Shown: positions 28,513-38,110, counted from the stretch's first letter. The stretch is DNA of 64,000 nucleotides from JAMXLO01 sp963696645 (GCA_963696645.1 CAVOKY010000008.1:761852-825851), one strand, 5' to 3'. Translations and numbers: made by a program. Notes: generated from the sequence alone by a model not told the origin.

Positions 28513-29796
28513 ATGTCGGCAACCGCCTCAACAATGGTTCCGTGGTGGAGGGAGCCTACCAAGGAGCAATGGCACGCCTGGGTCGCAGCCTGGCTGGGGT
28601 GGACGCTCGATGCGTTCGACTTCACCGTGTTCCTGCTGATCATGGTGCCGATTGCCAAGGAGTTTAACGTTCCACTGGTGAGCGTGACGGCAGTGTTCAC
28701 GCTGACGTTGTGGATGCGATTGGTCGGCGCGACCGCCTCTGGTTGGTTGGCCGATCGCATCGGCCGCAAGAAGCCACTGATGATCTCGATCCTGTGGTTT
28801 TCCGTGTGTAATCTGATCGCGGGTTTCTCGCCAACCTTCGCCTTCCTGTTCCTGTTCCGCGCCCTGCTCGGTATCGGCATGGGCGCCGAATGGCCTGTCG
28901 GCGCGGCACTGGCGATGGAGACATGGCCGCAACGCTCGCGCGGCTTTATGGCCGGTGTCCTGCAATCGTCCTGGGGCCTCGGCGCGCTGTTGTCGAGCGC
29001 CGCCTATGCCCTGCTTTATGACTCGATCGGCTGGCGCGGCCTGTTGATCATGGGCGTGCTGCCGGCACTGGTGGTGGTGTATATCCGCCGCTACGTGAAG
29101 GAGCCGGAGGTCTGGGCGCAGAACCGGGCCATTCAGCGCGAGCAAAAGAGGGAAGTTCGCGCACCGCTCTTCAGCATCTTCAAGCGGGACCTTCTCGCCA
29201 ACACGTTGAACGCATGCTGGTGGATGGCGAGCGGGTTCGTCATCGGCTACTCGATTGGCGGACTGTTCCCCAGCTATCTGCAAAGGGACCTGGGACTGAG
29301 TCCGGGACTGGTCGCGTTGCCGGTCATGGTGCAGAGCCTGCTGTTCTTCGTCTCCGGCTTCTTCTGGGGCTGGGTGTCCGATCGCATCGGACGGCGGTGG
29401 GCGATGATCCTGCCGGCGATCGTCGGCTTCGCGCTGACGCCGCTGTATCTGTTCACCCAGGACTACACCATGATCGTCGTGTTCTTCGGCCTCCAGGGAT
29501 TGTTTGCGGCGGGCGGTATCTTCGGCCAGAATCCAAGCTACCTCGCCGAACGCTTCCCGACCGAGGTTCGCGCGACGGCAGGTGGCTTCTGCTATCATCA
29601 GGGGGCGATCTTTGGTGGTCTGGTTGCACCGGTCATCACCTACTTCGCGGTCAATTGGCATCTTGGCTTTGCCATACCGATGGCCGTCGGCACCCTGGTC
29701 GGCCTGGTGAGCTTCATTGCTGCCTTGGCGCTTGGTCCCGAGACACACGGCAAGCAATTGACCGCCGATCTGCAGATCGGGGTCGTCCCCGGCTGA
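28513..29796 (+). CDS. MFS transporter (sialate/aromatic-acid symporter type)
   Basis: The 427-residue protein has twelve predicted membrane segments and the MFS loop motif GWLADRIGRKKPLM between segments 2 and 3, repeated as GWVSDRIGRRWAMI between 8 and 9. The opening WHAWVAAWLGWTLDAFDFTVF, with an Asp pair in segment 1, resembles the SHS/AAHS proton symporters for sialate, lactate or aromatic acids. GGAGAG lies upstream of ATG 28513. There is no catabolic cluster around it, so the substrate is unknown. A 16-bp perfect hairpin follows the gene. Confidence 0.87.
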   Translation: MSATASTMVPWWREPTKEQWHAWVAAWLGWTLDAFDFTVFLLIMVPIAKEFNVPLVSVTAVFTLTLWMRLVGATASGWLADRIGRKKPLMISILWFSVCNLIAGFSPTFAFLFLFRALLGIGMGAEWPVGAALAMETWPQRSRGFMAGVLQSSWGLGALLSSAAYALLYDSIGWRGLLIMGVLPALVVVYIRRYVKEPEVWAQNRAIQREQKREVRAPLFSIFKRDLLANTLNACWWMASGFVIGYSIGGLFPSYLQRDLGLSPGLVALPVMVQSLLFFVSGFFWGWVSDRIGRRWAMILPAIVGFALTPLYLFTQDYTMIVVFFGLQGLFAAGGIFGQNPSYLAERFPTEVRATAGGFCYHQGAIFGGLVAPVITYFAVNWHLGFAIPMAVGTLVGLVSFIAALALGPETHGKQLTADLQIGVVPG

Positions 29797-29804
29797 TCAC
29801 GACA

Positions 29805-29843
29805 CATGCAGAGCTACGTTGGTTCGCAACGTAGCTCTGCATG
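29805..29843. terminator. Perfect 16-bp stem-loop after the MFS gene
   Basis: Arms CATGCAGAGCTACGTT (29805-29820) and AACGTAGCTCTGCATG (29828-29843) pair perfectly around a 7-nt loop GGTTCGC, starting 9 nt after the MFS stop. No T-run follows, so it is a weak intrinsic terminator at best; a 3'-end stabiliser or a protein-binding palindrome is equally possible. Confidence 0.6.
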
Positions 29844-30138
29844 CTCTGCTGCATGAAGCAACCAGACTTGCGCATCATCGTCCGTAAGATCGTATGTCCG
29901 TCGTTGATATCGGGCTGGCTGCTGTGGGGCCGATGCTTAATCTTCAGTGCGGACGTGCGTTGGATTCTCCTGGTTCATCAAAATTGGATGCCAGCGAAAG
30001 GAGGGTGTCAGTGAAGTGCGTCGCGCAGAGCCGAAGGCCTAGTACCAACGCGACGTCCTGGCGGGGCAACGATGGATGCTGGCGCGTTCCATCGCCATGA
30101 AGCTTTGCCATATTGCGGGGTCCGGTCCATGGTGATGC

Positions 30139-30342
30139 GTGGAGGGCGCGCCCACGACTGACGTCTTGGAATGGTTGGAATTTGCCAAACAGGCGAGAGC
30201 AATCGCCAACGCCATGCACGACCCTGTGTCCAAGCAACACATGCTGGAAATCGCGGCCAATTACGACGCTCTGGCAGAGCGGGCCGAGTCCGTGGCGACG
30301 GAGCGTCCGAATTTCCACCCGAGCGACAATGTGGAACAATGA
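30139..30342 (+). CDS. Small hypothetical protein
   Basis: This 67-residue frame begins at GTG 30139 after GGTGATGC. Its central part (EFAKQARAIANAMHDPVSKQ then MLEIAANYDALAERAE) looks like a widespread family of short helical alphaproteobacterial proteins with a motif close to MLEIAxxYxxLA. There is no signal peptide or enzymatic motif, and the family has no known function. The start is uncertain. The surrounding stretch 29844-30138 shows no other gene. Confidence 0.55.
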   Translation: MEGAPTTDVLEWLEFAKQARAIANAMHDPVSKQHMLEIAANYDALAERAESVATERPNFHPSDNVEQ

Positions 30343-30432
30343 TTTCGTCGCGCGGTGTCACACGGCCATCGCTCGCGAAACACTGCCGATGGTGATGGCC
30401 GAGACTGGCCCGGCCATTCACGGCGGCCGCTG

Positions 30433-31623
30433 TTACTTCACCAGGGCGGGCTCGGGGACTTTGGTGCGCTTGAACGCGGGCATCACCTCGGTGGCGAAGC
30501 GCTCCAGTTGCTCCAGCGCCTCGGACTTAGGCACGCCTACCGACAGACTGACGGAAATCCGATCCAGCGCCGGGTACTTCTGCTCCAGCGCCTTGATGTG
30601 GTCGATGATCTCGTTGGCCGAACCGGTGAGGAAGCCGCCGGCATTCACCGCGTCCTCGATACATGGCAGCTTGGCGGTCGGGGCACGTTTCGGATCGCGC
30701 ATGATCTCGATCTGCTCGTCCGTCATGGCGCGGACCAGGCGCAGTTCGCCGAACATCTTCATGTTCTCTTCGTAATATTTTGCCGCGCGACGGATGCCGT
30801 CGGCCTTGCTGTCGGCCATGTAGAAATGGAAGCCGAAGCACAGGCGCTCGCCGAGCTCGATGTGCTTGCCTTGCTTGGCGTGGGCTTCCTGCCAGGCGAG
30901 CACGACCTTGTGCATCGCGCCGCCCTCGGCCGAGCCTCCGCCGACCATGCCCTGGATGCCGTGCTTGGCCATGAATTCGAGCGCACGCGCACTGCCGCCC
31001 TGGATCGGCTGCCAGGTTTCCACCGGCAGACGCAACGGCCGCGGCACCAGCGTGAGTTCCTTCAGGGTGTAGCCGCGATACGGCACCTCGGGGGGCAGCG
31101 TGTAGTGCTTGCCCTTGTGCGAGAACGATTCGTTGTTGAATGCCTTGAAGATGATGTCGGTCTGCTCTTCGTACAGCTCGCGGTTGGCGGCCTGGTCGAG
31201 CAAGGGGGAGCCGAAGGTTTCCACCTCGCGCGTGTGGTAGCCGCGGCCGAGGCCAAAGATCACGCGGCCGTTGCTGAGGATGTCCGCCATGGCGTAGTCC
31301 TCGGCGAGGCGCAGCGGATGCCACATCGGCGTGATGTTGAAGCCGCAGCCTATCTTCAGGTTCTTGGTCACGTGAGTCAGGTGCAGCGCCATCAGCAGGA
31401 CGTTGGGGATGCACTCGGTGCCTTCGCGCTGGAAGTGGTGCTCGGCCATCCAAAACGCGTTGTAGCCGAGCCCGTCCATCAGCACGGCCATCGACTGCGC
31501 CTTGTCGAGCGCGGTGGCGAGATGGGCGTTGTCGTAGCGGCGATCGTTGATTGGCGTGCCGGCGTAGCCGACGTTGTCCAGATCGACGTGACCCGCGTAA
31601 AGGCTGTCGAATTTCGTGATCAT
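30433..31623 (-). CDS. LLM class flavin-dependent oxidoreductase
   Basis: The 396-residue protein has the luciferase-like TIM-barrel pattern: MAVLMDGLGYNAFWMAEHHF near residue 45, NVLLMALHLTHVTKNLKIG, then RLAEDYAMADILSNGRVIFG and GLGRGYHTREVETF. Family members use reduced FMN or F420 to oxygenate or reduce small organic molecules; the substrate cannot be told. ATG 31623 has AGGAGG 9 nt upstream. The gene is divergent from the Fpg-family glycosylase. A second LLM oxidoreductase lies at 37061-38110, but the two proteins differ strongly. Confidence 0.88.
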   Translation of the reverse strand: MITKFDSLYAGHVDLDNVGYAGTPINDRRYDNAHLATALDKAQSMAVLMDGLGYNAFWMAEHHFQREGTECIPNVLLMALHLTHVTKNLKIGCGFNITPMWHPLRLAEDYAMADILSNGRVIFGLGRGYHTREVETFGSPLLDQAANRELYEEQTDIIFKAFNNESFSHKGKHYTLPPEVPYRGYTLKELTLVPRPLRLPVETWQPIQGGSARALEFMAKHGIQGMVGGGSAEGGAMHKVVLAWQEAHAKQGKHIELGERLCFGFHFYMADSKADGIRRAAKYYEENMKMFGELRLVRAMTDEQIEIMRDPKRAPTAKLPCIEDAVNAGGFLTGSANEIIDHIKALEQKYPALDRISVSLSVGVPKSEALEQLERFATEVMPAFKRTKVPEPALVK

Positions 31624-31715
31624 GCCGTTGTCCTCCTGGTGCTTGCGCCCATGGTAGTCCAAGGACCACGCTTGGCAACCTGACGCGGTGCAGCAGGGAT
31701 TGCACGGAGCCCGCC

Positions 31716-32528
31716 ATGCCGGAATTGCCGGATGTCGAAATCTTCAGGCGCGTGGCGGAGCAGCATGCACGCGGCCGTACCGTTGCGCGCGCCGTGGTGT
31801 ATGATCCGGGCAGTCTGGAGGGCGCCAGTGCAGCCGCATTGCAGCGCCGGCTGAAGGGCGCGCGCGTTGCGTCATGCCGGCGGCACGGCAAGGTGCTGTT
31901 CGTCGGTTTCGCCGATGCAGGCATGCTGGCGATGCATTTCGGTACCAACGGTTCGCTGCGATACGTGCCGCGCGGTGAGGAAGAACCGGCGTCCACACGG
32001 CTGCTGTTCGAGTGCGCCGAGGGCGATCGGCTGGCCTATGTCAATCCGCGGCGCATCGGGCATGTGTGCGTGACGGCGAGCGACGTGGCGTTCATTGCGG
32101 CGGAACAACTTGGCCCCGATGCACTCGATCCGGCGTTCGATGAGAAAGCATTCGCCGCGGCACTCGGCAATCGCAGGCAGGCGACCAAGGCGGTGCTCAT
32201 GGACCAGGCGCAGATCGCGGGCATCGGCAATATCTACGCGGACGAAATCCTGTTCCAGGCGCGACTGCATCCGGGCATTCCGGCCAACCGGCTCGACGCC
32301 GGCGCGCGGCGCAGGCTGTTCGCAGCGATGAAGCACGTGCTGCAAACCGCAGTGGATCGCGGTGCGGGCGCCGAGGATTTCACCGATCGGCTGCCAAAGG
32401 GTTTCCTGCTGCCGGAGCGTCATGCCGGCGGTCACTGCCCGCGCTGCGGCACGAAGCTGGCGGTCGACAAGCGCGGCGGCCGCACCAGCTACCATTGTCC
32501 GAAGTGTCAGCCGGAACCTGCCGACTGA
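31716..32528 (+). CDS. mutM: Fpg/Nei family DNA glycosylase
   Basis: The 270-residue protein begins MPELPDVEIF, with Pro2 as the catalytic imine-forming residue and Glu3 of this family. The middle helix-two-turn-helix motif is IAGIGNIYADEILFQARLHPG, and a C-terminal zinc finger has CPRCGTKL and YHCPKCQ. Such enzymes remove oxidised bases (8-oxoguanine for MutM, oxidised pyrimidines for Nei) and nick the strand. MPELPDVE rather than MPELPEVE and general sequence divergence mean the substrate could differ from classical MutM, so the symbol is provisional. Confidence 0.87.
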   Translation: MPELPDVEIFRRVAEQHARGRTVARAVVYDPGSLEGASAAALQRRLKGARVASCRRHGKVLFVGFADAGMLAMHFGTNGSLRYVPRGEEEPASTRLLFECAEGDRLAYVNPRRIGHVCVTASDVAFIAAEQLGPDALDPAFDEKAFAAALGNRRQATKAVLMDQAQIAGIGNIYADEILFQARLHPGIPANRLDAGARRRLFAAMKHVLQTAVDRGAGAEDFTDRLPKGFLLPERHAGGHCPRCGTKLAVDKRGGRTSYHCPKCQPEPAD

Positions 32529-32563
32529 TGGCGGGCTTCAGGCTCTGAGGTTAGCGAAGTGGA

Positions 32564-32980
32564 TCATTGACCGTTGTAGACCGGTGGCGGGGCATACGGA
32601 TAGGCGTAGGCGGGCGGCGGCGCATAGTAGTACGGTGTCGGCGGCACATAGACGACCGGTGGCGGTGCAACGAGAGCGCCGCCCACTGCCGCTCCAAGCC
32701 CGAGGCCAAGAAGAGCGCCGCCGACAATCGCTCCTGAATTGTTGTGATATCCGTAGCCGCCGTAATTGTTGTGATACCCATAGCCGCCGTTATTGTTGTG
32801 GTAGCCGTAACTGCCGTTCGATTGTCCGCCATGCCACTGGTTCGACGGCGCATTGCCGTGCTGATAACCGGTGTGGGCGTTATCGTTATGCTGGGCAGTG
32901 ACAGGCATCGCCAGCAGGACGTTCAGCACCATCACGCCGGCCGCGAGGCCGCATGACAGAGCATATCCGCGGATTTTCAT
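32564..32980 (-). CDS. Secreted Gly/Tyr/His/Asn-rich repeat protein
   Basis: The 138-residue product has a signal peptide (MKIRGYALSCGLAAGVMVLN, cleavage near VTAQ), then a low-complexity part with three units of the type YGYHNNxGG (about residues 65-90). A glycine-rich hydrophobic stretch (GGALLGLGLGAAVGGALVA) follows, and a Pro/Tyr-rich tail (PYYYAPPPAYAYPYAPPP). AAGGAG precedes ATG 32980. Composition suggests an exported surface or envelope protein; the glycine-zipper-like segment might insert in a membrane. No named family is recognised. Confidence 0.75.
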   Translation of the reverse strand: MKIRGYALSCGLAAGVMVLNVLLAMPVTAQHNDNAHTGYQHGNAPSNQWHGGQSNGSYGYHNNNGGYGYHNNYGGYGYHNNSGAIVGGALLGLGLGAAVGGALVAPPPVVYVPPTPYYYAPPPAYAYPYAPPPVYNGQ

Positions 32981-33058
32981 GACAGCTCCTTGGCCTCGCA
33001 TGTGGTACGAGGCACCACTCCGACGACCAGCACCGCTGCCTCAGCTCACGTGAGCACC

Positions 33059-33214
33059 CTAGTCTCGCGTGCGCCCGTTGCGTGCTTCGATGAGCAGCTC
33101 AATCACTGCCATCGCACCGATCGCGGCCGTCATGATCGCCAGCAACCACAGCATGTCAGTCCACAGAGCGATCCAGCCGCGTAGCATTCCGGCGCCGCCG
33201 ATATAGTCGTGCAT
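33059..33214 (-). CDS. Small single-pass membrane protein
   Basis: This 51-residue protein begins at ATG 33214 (MHDYIGGAGMLRGW) with GGGGGTG about 8 nt upstream. It carries one clear membrane segment, MLWLLAIMTAAIGAMAVIEL, followed by the basic tail EARNGRTRD. It ends 78 nt before the secreted repeat protein on the same strand, so the two may be co-expressed. No family is recognised. The hydrophobic segment and positive-inside tail make it a plausible real protein despite its size. Confidence 0.55.
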   Translation of the reverse strand: MHDYIGGAGMLRGWIALWTDMLWLLAIMTAAIGAMAVIELLIEARNGRTRD

Positions 33215-33340
33215 TTTGGCACCCCCTGGTGCGCTCGGCGATTTTGGCTGATGTTGCTCCTGTCTCTGCCGGCACGCCTTGATCCAGATCAAGCTCGCAA
33301 AAAATGTTCGGATGCAGCCAGCATACGGGGAGAGTCCGCG

Positions 33341-34094
33341 ATGAGTGAAACCGGTGTGTCGCTGCCTGCCGCGTTGAACCTGACTGGCCGGCGTGTCCTG
33401 GTGACCGGCGCCGCCAGCGGCATCGGACGGGCGACTGCAATGGCGTTGGCACAACTCGGTGCAGGAGTACCTGCTGTCCGATCGGGCATCGCTTGCCGCC
33501 ACGCGGGCGGGGCTGGAAGGTATCGGCACGGTGTGCAGCAGCGCCGAAGGCGACCTGACATCGGATCCTTTCATCGCCGAACTGTTCGGTCAGGGGCGCA
33601 TTCATGCGGTGGCGCACTGCGCGGCGATTCTCGAGGGCCGTCCCTGGCGCGAGGACCGCAACTGGCATGATCGGTTTCATCGCGTGATGGACATCAACGT
33701 GCGCGTGCCGCTGACGCTGGCTGCTGCCGCGATCGACCACATGGCGGAACAGGGTGGCGGCTCGATCGTGCTGGTGGGTTCGGTTGCCGGGCGCACCGGG
33801 GGCACCTCGGTCAACACACCGCCTGATTATTCAGCGTCGAAGGGCGCGGTGCATGCGCTGGTGAAGTGGCTGTCGCGGCAGGCGATCGGACGCGGCGTGC
33901 TAGTGAACGGCGTGGCGCCCGGGCCAGTGCAGACGCCGATGACAACCGGCTTCACGTCGGGCGCGCAGTTGCCGCTGGGACGCATGGGACGGCCGGAGGA
34001 GCTGGCGTGGCCGATCGCCTTCCTGTGCACGCCGGCCGCGAGCTATTTCTCCGGCGCGATCCTTGACGTCAACGGCGGCGCGTTCGTGGGGTGA
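33341..34094 (+). pseudogene. Short-chain dehydrogenase/reductase, frameshifted
   Basis: The N-terminal part from ATG 33341 has the cofactor loop VLVTGAASGIGRATAMALAQ. The remainder, in another frame, has the active-site YSASKGAVHALVKWL (YxxxK), SIVLVGSVAG with the Ser region, and the C-terminal DVNGGAFVG. Deleting one G at 33464-33465 joins them as LGAEYLLSDR, giving a normal SDR of about 250 residues using NAD(P)H. The break is again a single extra base in a two-base run, so error is likely. Substrate unknown. Confidence 0.85.
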
Positions 34095-34153
34095 GCAGCG
34101 GGGGGAAGACGTTACGGCTGACCGACCGTTGCAGTCCCATCCCGTAATCGACC

Positions 34154-36238
34154 TTGTCCGAAGCCGCTAAGGCCGCGGCAGGAGCGCCGCCACCGCGCGT
34201 TCGTGCGCCCGACCTCGCGCGGCTGCCGATCACGCTGAACCTGCGCGCCATCAGCCTGTCCGAGGGGTTGCGCGCAGCGCTGTCGGTCGCCGTGATCATC
34301 GCGATCAACGAACCGCTGCACTGGACCGCGCTAAGCGAGGCCGCGCTTGCCGCACTGTGGACCTGCCTGTGTGATCCGGGCGGGCCGATCCGCCGGCGCG
34401 TGCCGGTGCTGCTGATGTTCGCCGCGCTAGGTGCGCTGATCACGGCGGGGGCCGGACTGGCGCGCGGGTTCGGCCTGCCGGTGGCACTGCCGCTGGCGGC
34501 AGTCGGGCTGTTCGCGCTGTCCTTCGCTCGGGTGTACGGCCAGCCCGCGCTGCAACTCGGCCTGCTGCTGTCGTTCGCGCTGATCCTGTCGCTCGATCGC
34601 CCGATCGACCTGGCGACTGCGGGAACGCTGGCCGCGGGTTTCGTCGGCGGCGGACTATGGGCAACCGTCCTCACCCTGGTGATCTGGCAGGTGCATCCGT
34701 TCCTGCCGGCGCGACGCTCGGTGGCCGAGGTGTATCGCCTGCTGGGCGCACTGGCCGGCGATATACACGCGATGCTGGACGCCGGCAGTGATGCGGCGCG
34801 TTGGGAGAGCCATGCGCGCGAACACCGCCGCGCGGTGCGCGAGGCGATCGAGACGGCGCGCGGCATCGTTTTCGACACGTTGCGGACGCGCGGCATCGCT
34901 GGCACGCGCGGCGGGAACAGTCTGATCCGGCTGGAGGCCGCCGACCAGATGTTCGGCGCGCTGATCGCGCTGAGCGAGCTCGCCGAACCGGGCACGCTGC
35001 TGGAGCGGCGGACCGTGTCGCGCCTGCTACGCCGGCTGCGGCCGCTGCTCCAGGTGCTGGGCCGCGGGATCCTAACGGAGAACGCGGGGCTCGACCCGCG
35101 GATCGGCCGTTCGATCGACGCGATGGCAGCCGATGCCGCGGCGCTGCCGGAGGGCGATCCGCTGCGTCCGATCGCGTTGCGCCTGGTGGAGCGGCTGCGC
35201 ATCGCACATACGCTGGCGCTGCCGCAGAACTACCTGCCCGGCGCGGTTCCGGAGGGGGTGCGCGCACCGCTGCTGCAGCGGGTACTGCGGCCGGCGCGGG
35301 CCAATCTCGACTGGCGTTCGCCGGCGCTGCGCCATGCGTTGCGTATCGCCGTGGTTGCGACACCGGCGCTGGCCTACACCATGGTGCATTTCGCGCCATA
35401 CGATCACTGGCTGACCATCACCATCGTCGGAACGATGCAGCCGTATTTCGCGCTGACCTATTCGCGCGCGCTGGAGCGCGTGGTGGGGACCGCGCTGGGC
35501 GGGCTGGTGGCGGCGGCGGTCGGCTTGGTGTGCACCACGCCGCTGGCGATCGCCGCGGCGATGTTCCCGCTGGCGATGGTGGCGCTGGCGGTGCGCGCGG
35601 TGAGCCTTGGCCTGTTCATGGCGGCGATCACGCCGCTGATCGTGCTGCTGGTGGAGACCGGTCAGCCCGGCGCGAGCGAGTGGTCGATCGCCTTGACGCG
35701 CTTCGCGTTGACCACGGTGGGCGGCATCGTCGCGGTCGTCGCCAACTTCGTGCTGTGGCCGAGCTGGGAACCCGAGCGCCTCGGTGCGGAGGCTCGCGCA
35801 GCGATCGGTGCACATGGCGAGTATGCCGCTGCAGTGCTGGCGTATCTCGCGGGCAATGCCACGGTGCGTGCGGTGGAGGCGGCGCGGCGCGGAGCCGGTG
35901 TGGCGACCAACAGCCTGGAGGCGTCGATCAGTCGCGCGCTGACCGAACCGGGTACGGCTGGCCGCGACAGGCTGGAGGCGGCGCTGGTGATCGACGCCGC
36001 GCTGCGCCGTTCGGCCGGGCGACTGTCCGCGATCGAACTCGATCCGGGAATGCGCGCGGCGTTGCCGCCGGACGCGCTGGCGGCATGGCGCGACTGGATC
36101 AGCGGCGCGTTGCACGCATTGGCGGCGGGCGAGACGGCGCTGAAGCCGCGGCCGGCGGCAGCGGGCGTGGATGCGCTGGCGCGCGTCGCGCGGCAGATCG
36201 AGCTGATGGCGGGCGCGATGACGCGAATGGCGCGGTGA
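34154..36238 (+). CDS. FUSC family membrane protein
   Basis: The 694-residue protein has two clusters of hydrophobic segments (about residues 35-170 and 405-540) separated by a long soluble region, and a soluble C-terminal tail. This is the layout of FUSC/YccS-type proteins and aromatic acid exporters. The second cluster begins PALAYTMVHFAPYDHWLTIT and contains SRALERVVGTALGGLVAA, the FUSC_2 signature region. Such proteins are thought to export aromatic or toxic acids, often with a membrane-fusion partner, which is not seen here. The start is a TTG at 34154; no better start is evident. Confidence 0.83.
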   Translation: MSEAAKAAAGAPPPRVRAPDLARLPITLNLRAISLSEGLRAALSVAVIIAINEPLHWTALSEAALAALWTCLCDPGGPIRRRVPVLLMFAALGALITAGAGLARGFGLPVALPLAAVGLFALSFARVYGQPALQLGLLLSFALILSLDRPIDLATAGTLAAGFVGGGLWATVLTLVIWQVHPFLPARRSVAEVYRLLGALAGDIHAMLDAGSDAARWESHAREHRRAVREAIETARGIVFDTLRTRGIAGTRGGNSLIRLEAADQMFGALIALSELAEPGTLLERRTVSRLLRRLRPLLQVLGRGILTENAGLDPRIGRSIDAMAADAAALPEGDPLRPIALRLVERLRIAHTLALPQNYLPGAVPEGVRAPLLQRVLRPARANLDWRSPALRHALRIAVVATPALAYTMVHFAPYDHWLTITIVGTMQPYFALTYSRALERVVGTALGGLVAAAVGLVCTTPLAIAAAMFPLAMVALAVRAVSLGLFMAAITPLIVLLVETGQPGASEWSIALTRFALTTVGGIVAVVANFVLWPSWEPERLGAEARAAIGAHGEYAAAVLAYLAGNATVRAVEAARRGAGVATNSLEASISRALTEPGTAGRDRLEAALVIDAALRRSAGRLSAIELDPGMRAALPPDALAAWRDWISGALHALAAGETALKPRPAAAGVDALARVARQIELMAGAMTRMAR

Positions 36239-36513
36239 GGACGGGGTACGGGGCGCAATCGAGGTCTGCGTCAATTTCCCGATACCCCCCGTCGCGCAGG
36301 AGGTTGGGGATTGCCGCTGCCTGCCTTCCCCGACGGTTGCTCGCTGCTGAGACGACAAGGCATGGCGCGGCCCAGCCGTCCATGCCCTGTTGTCAGACGC
36401 ACACCGGAAATGAGAAAGACGTGGTTGGCCGGGCCAATGCCCGCCATGACGGGGGTGGCAGTGGCTTTTTGCATGGTATCGACGCAGCAAAACTATGGAC
36501 GGGTTGGACGGCG

Positions 36514-37056
36514 ATGAGCGACAAGCCGTCCCCCGGCATCGACATGGAAGAACGCATGCGCCGGAACGTCGGCCGGGCGCTGTTCGCTGCGCGCTGGATC
36601 ATGGCGCCGATCTATCTTGGCCTGCTGGTCGCGCTCGTGCTGATCGTCGTGAAGTTCGTGCAGAAGCTGGTGCTGGCGATCCCCAGCTACCTGACGCTGG
36701 ACAGCAACGATGCGATCTTCCTGGTGCTCACGCTGGTCGACCTTTCGCTGGTTGCCAACCTCGTGGTCATCGTCATGTTCGCGGGTTGGCAGAACTTTGT
36801 CGGCCGGCTGCTGGAGACGACAGGGAAGGATCAGCCGGAGTGGTTCGGCGTGGTCAGCTTCAGTTCGGTGAAGCTGAAGATGATCGGTTCGGTCGCCGCG
36901 ATTGCCGCCATCCAGATCCTGGAGACCTTCGTCCACATCGACGAGGTGAAGAGCCAGGATGCGGCGTGGCAGTTGGCCATCCTGGTCGGGATCGGCGTGG
37001 TCGGCGTGCTGCTTGCCCTCGCCGATCGGCTTGGCGAGGGGCACGAAGGGAAATAG
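36514..37056 (+). CDS. TIGR00645 (YqhA) family membrane protein
   Basis: The 180-residue protein has four predicted membrane segments. Signature pieces are ALFAARWIMAPIYLGLLVAL, LVDLSLVANLVVIVMFAGWQNFV and KLKMIGSVAAIAAIQILETF, typical of the UPF0114/YqhA family. Function is unknown, although the conserved polar residues in the membrane suggest a channel or transporter. ATG 36514 is used. The next gene, an LLM oxidoreductase, begins 4 nt downstream, so the two form a unit. Confidence 0.9.
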   Translation: MSDKPSPGIDMEERMRRNVGRALFAARWIMAPIYLGLLVALVLIVVKFVQKLVLAIPSYLTLDSNDAIFLVLTLVDLSLVANLVVIVMFAGWQNFVGRLLETTGKDQPEWFGVVSFSSVKLKMIGSVAAIAAIQILETFVHIDEVKSQDAAWQLAILVGIGVVGVLLALADRLGEGHEGK

Positions 37057-37060
37057 TCAG

Positions 37061-38110
37061 ATGCAGGTCGGCATTCAGTTCTTCCCCGACATCGGACCGG
37101 AGGTTAAATCGGCGCGCGACTACTGGCAGGAGGCGCTGGCACTGGTCAGGCTGTGCGACCGCTACGGGTACAGCCACGTGCGCACGGTCGAGCACTACTT
37201 TCACCCGTATGGCGGCTACAGTCCGAACCCGGTGGTTTTCCTGGCAGCCGCGGCGCAGGTGACGAAGCGCGCTCGGCTGGTGACCGGTGCGGTGCTGCCG
37301 GCGTTCAACAATCCTTTGAAGCTTGCCGGCGAACTGGCGATGCTGGATGCGCTGTGCAACGGGCGGCTCGACATCGGCTTCGCCCGGGCCTTCCTGCCGC
37401 ACGAATTTGCCCGGTTCGGCGTGAGGCTCGATGAAAGCCGGGCGCGATTCGACGAGGGCATGGAGCAGGTGCGGGTGCTGCTGGAACAGGAGAACGTCAG
37501 CGCCGAGGGACGCTTCCACAGTTTCAGCAACGTCACGTCGCTGCCGCGTCCGACGCAGAAGCCGAGACCGCCGTTCTTTGTCGCTGCGCTGGCCACGAAG
37601 GAATCGTTCGAGCGCGCAGGGGCGGCGGGGCACGGCGTCATGGCGATCCCGATGGCGGGCGGGGCGATGGCCGAACTGATCGGACTGTATCGTGAGGCGT
37701 GGCAGCGCGCGGGCCATTCTGGGAACGGCACGGTGATGCTGGCGTTCCACATGCTCTGCCACGAGGAGCAGGCGACGGCCGAGCACATCGCGCGCGAACC
37801 GCTGAACCGGTACCTGCATTCGCTGGTCACCGCGGCATCGGACTGGATGTCGGGCGAGAGCTCCGCCGATTACCCCGGCTACGACAAGATCATCGCGGCG
37901 CTGTCGCGGGACAATTTCGACACGCAGGTAGAGAAGTGCGCGGCTTGGGTGGGAACACCGCAGCGCATCCTGGATGCGGTGGCCAGCTATCAGCGGCAGA
38001 TCGGCGGGTTCGAGATCGCGTCGCTGCAGGTGAACTTCAACGACATCACGCTGGCGGACGCGGAAGCATCGATGCGGCTGTTCGGCGAGAAGGTGCTGCC
38101 GCGGCTGTAA
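37061..38110 (+). CDS. LLM class flavin-dependent oxidoreductase
   Basis: The 349-residue protein shows a luciferase-like pattern: ALVRLCDRYGYSHVRTVEHY, AAAQVTKRARLVTGAVLPAF, LAGELAMLDALCNGRLDIGFARAF, and a C-terminal GTPQRILDAVASYQRQIGGFE. It probably uses FMN; substrate unknown. It follows the YqhA-family gene by 4 nt and is convergent with the Trm112-family gene. It differs in length and motifs from the LLM protein at 30433-31623, so they are not recent duplicates. Confidence 0.88.
   Translation: MQVGIQFFPDIGPEVKSARDYWQEALALVRLCDRYGYSHVRTVEHYFHPYGGYSPNPVVFLAAAAQVTKRARLVTGAVLPAFNNPLKLAGELAMLDALCNGRLDIGFARAFLPHEFARFGVRLDESRARFDEGMEQVRVLLEQENVSAEGRFHSFSNVTSLPRPTQKPRPPFFVAALATKESFERAGAAGHGVMAIPMAGGAMAELIGLYREAWQRAGHSGNGTVMLAFHMLCHEEQATAEHIAREPLNRYLHSLVTAASDWMSGESSADYPGYDKIIAALSRDNFDTQVEKCAAWVGTPQRILDAVASYQRQIGGFEIASLQVNFNDITLADAEASMRLFGEKVLPRL

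Noticed and set aside
36410..36517. 35-codon frame before the YqhA-family gene
   Set aside because: It could be a leader peptide, but there is no attenuator structure or ribosome site and the composition is unremarkable.
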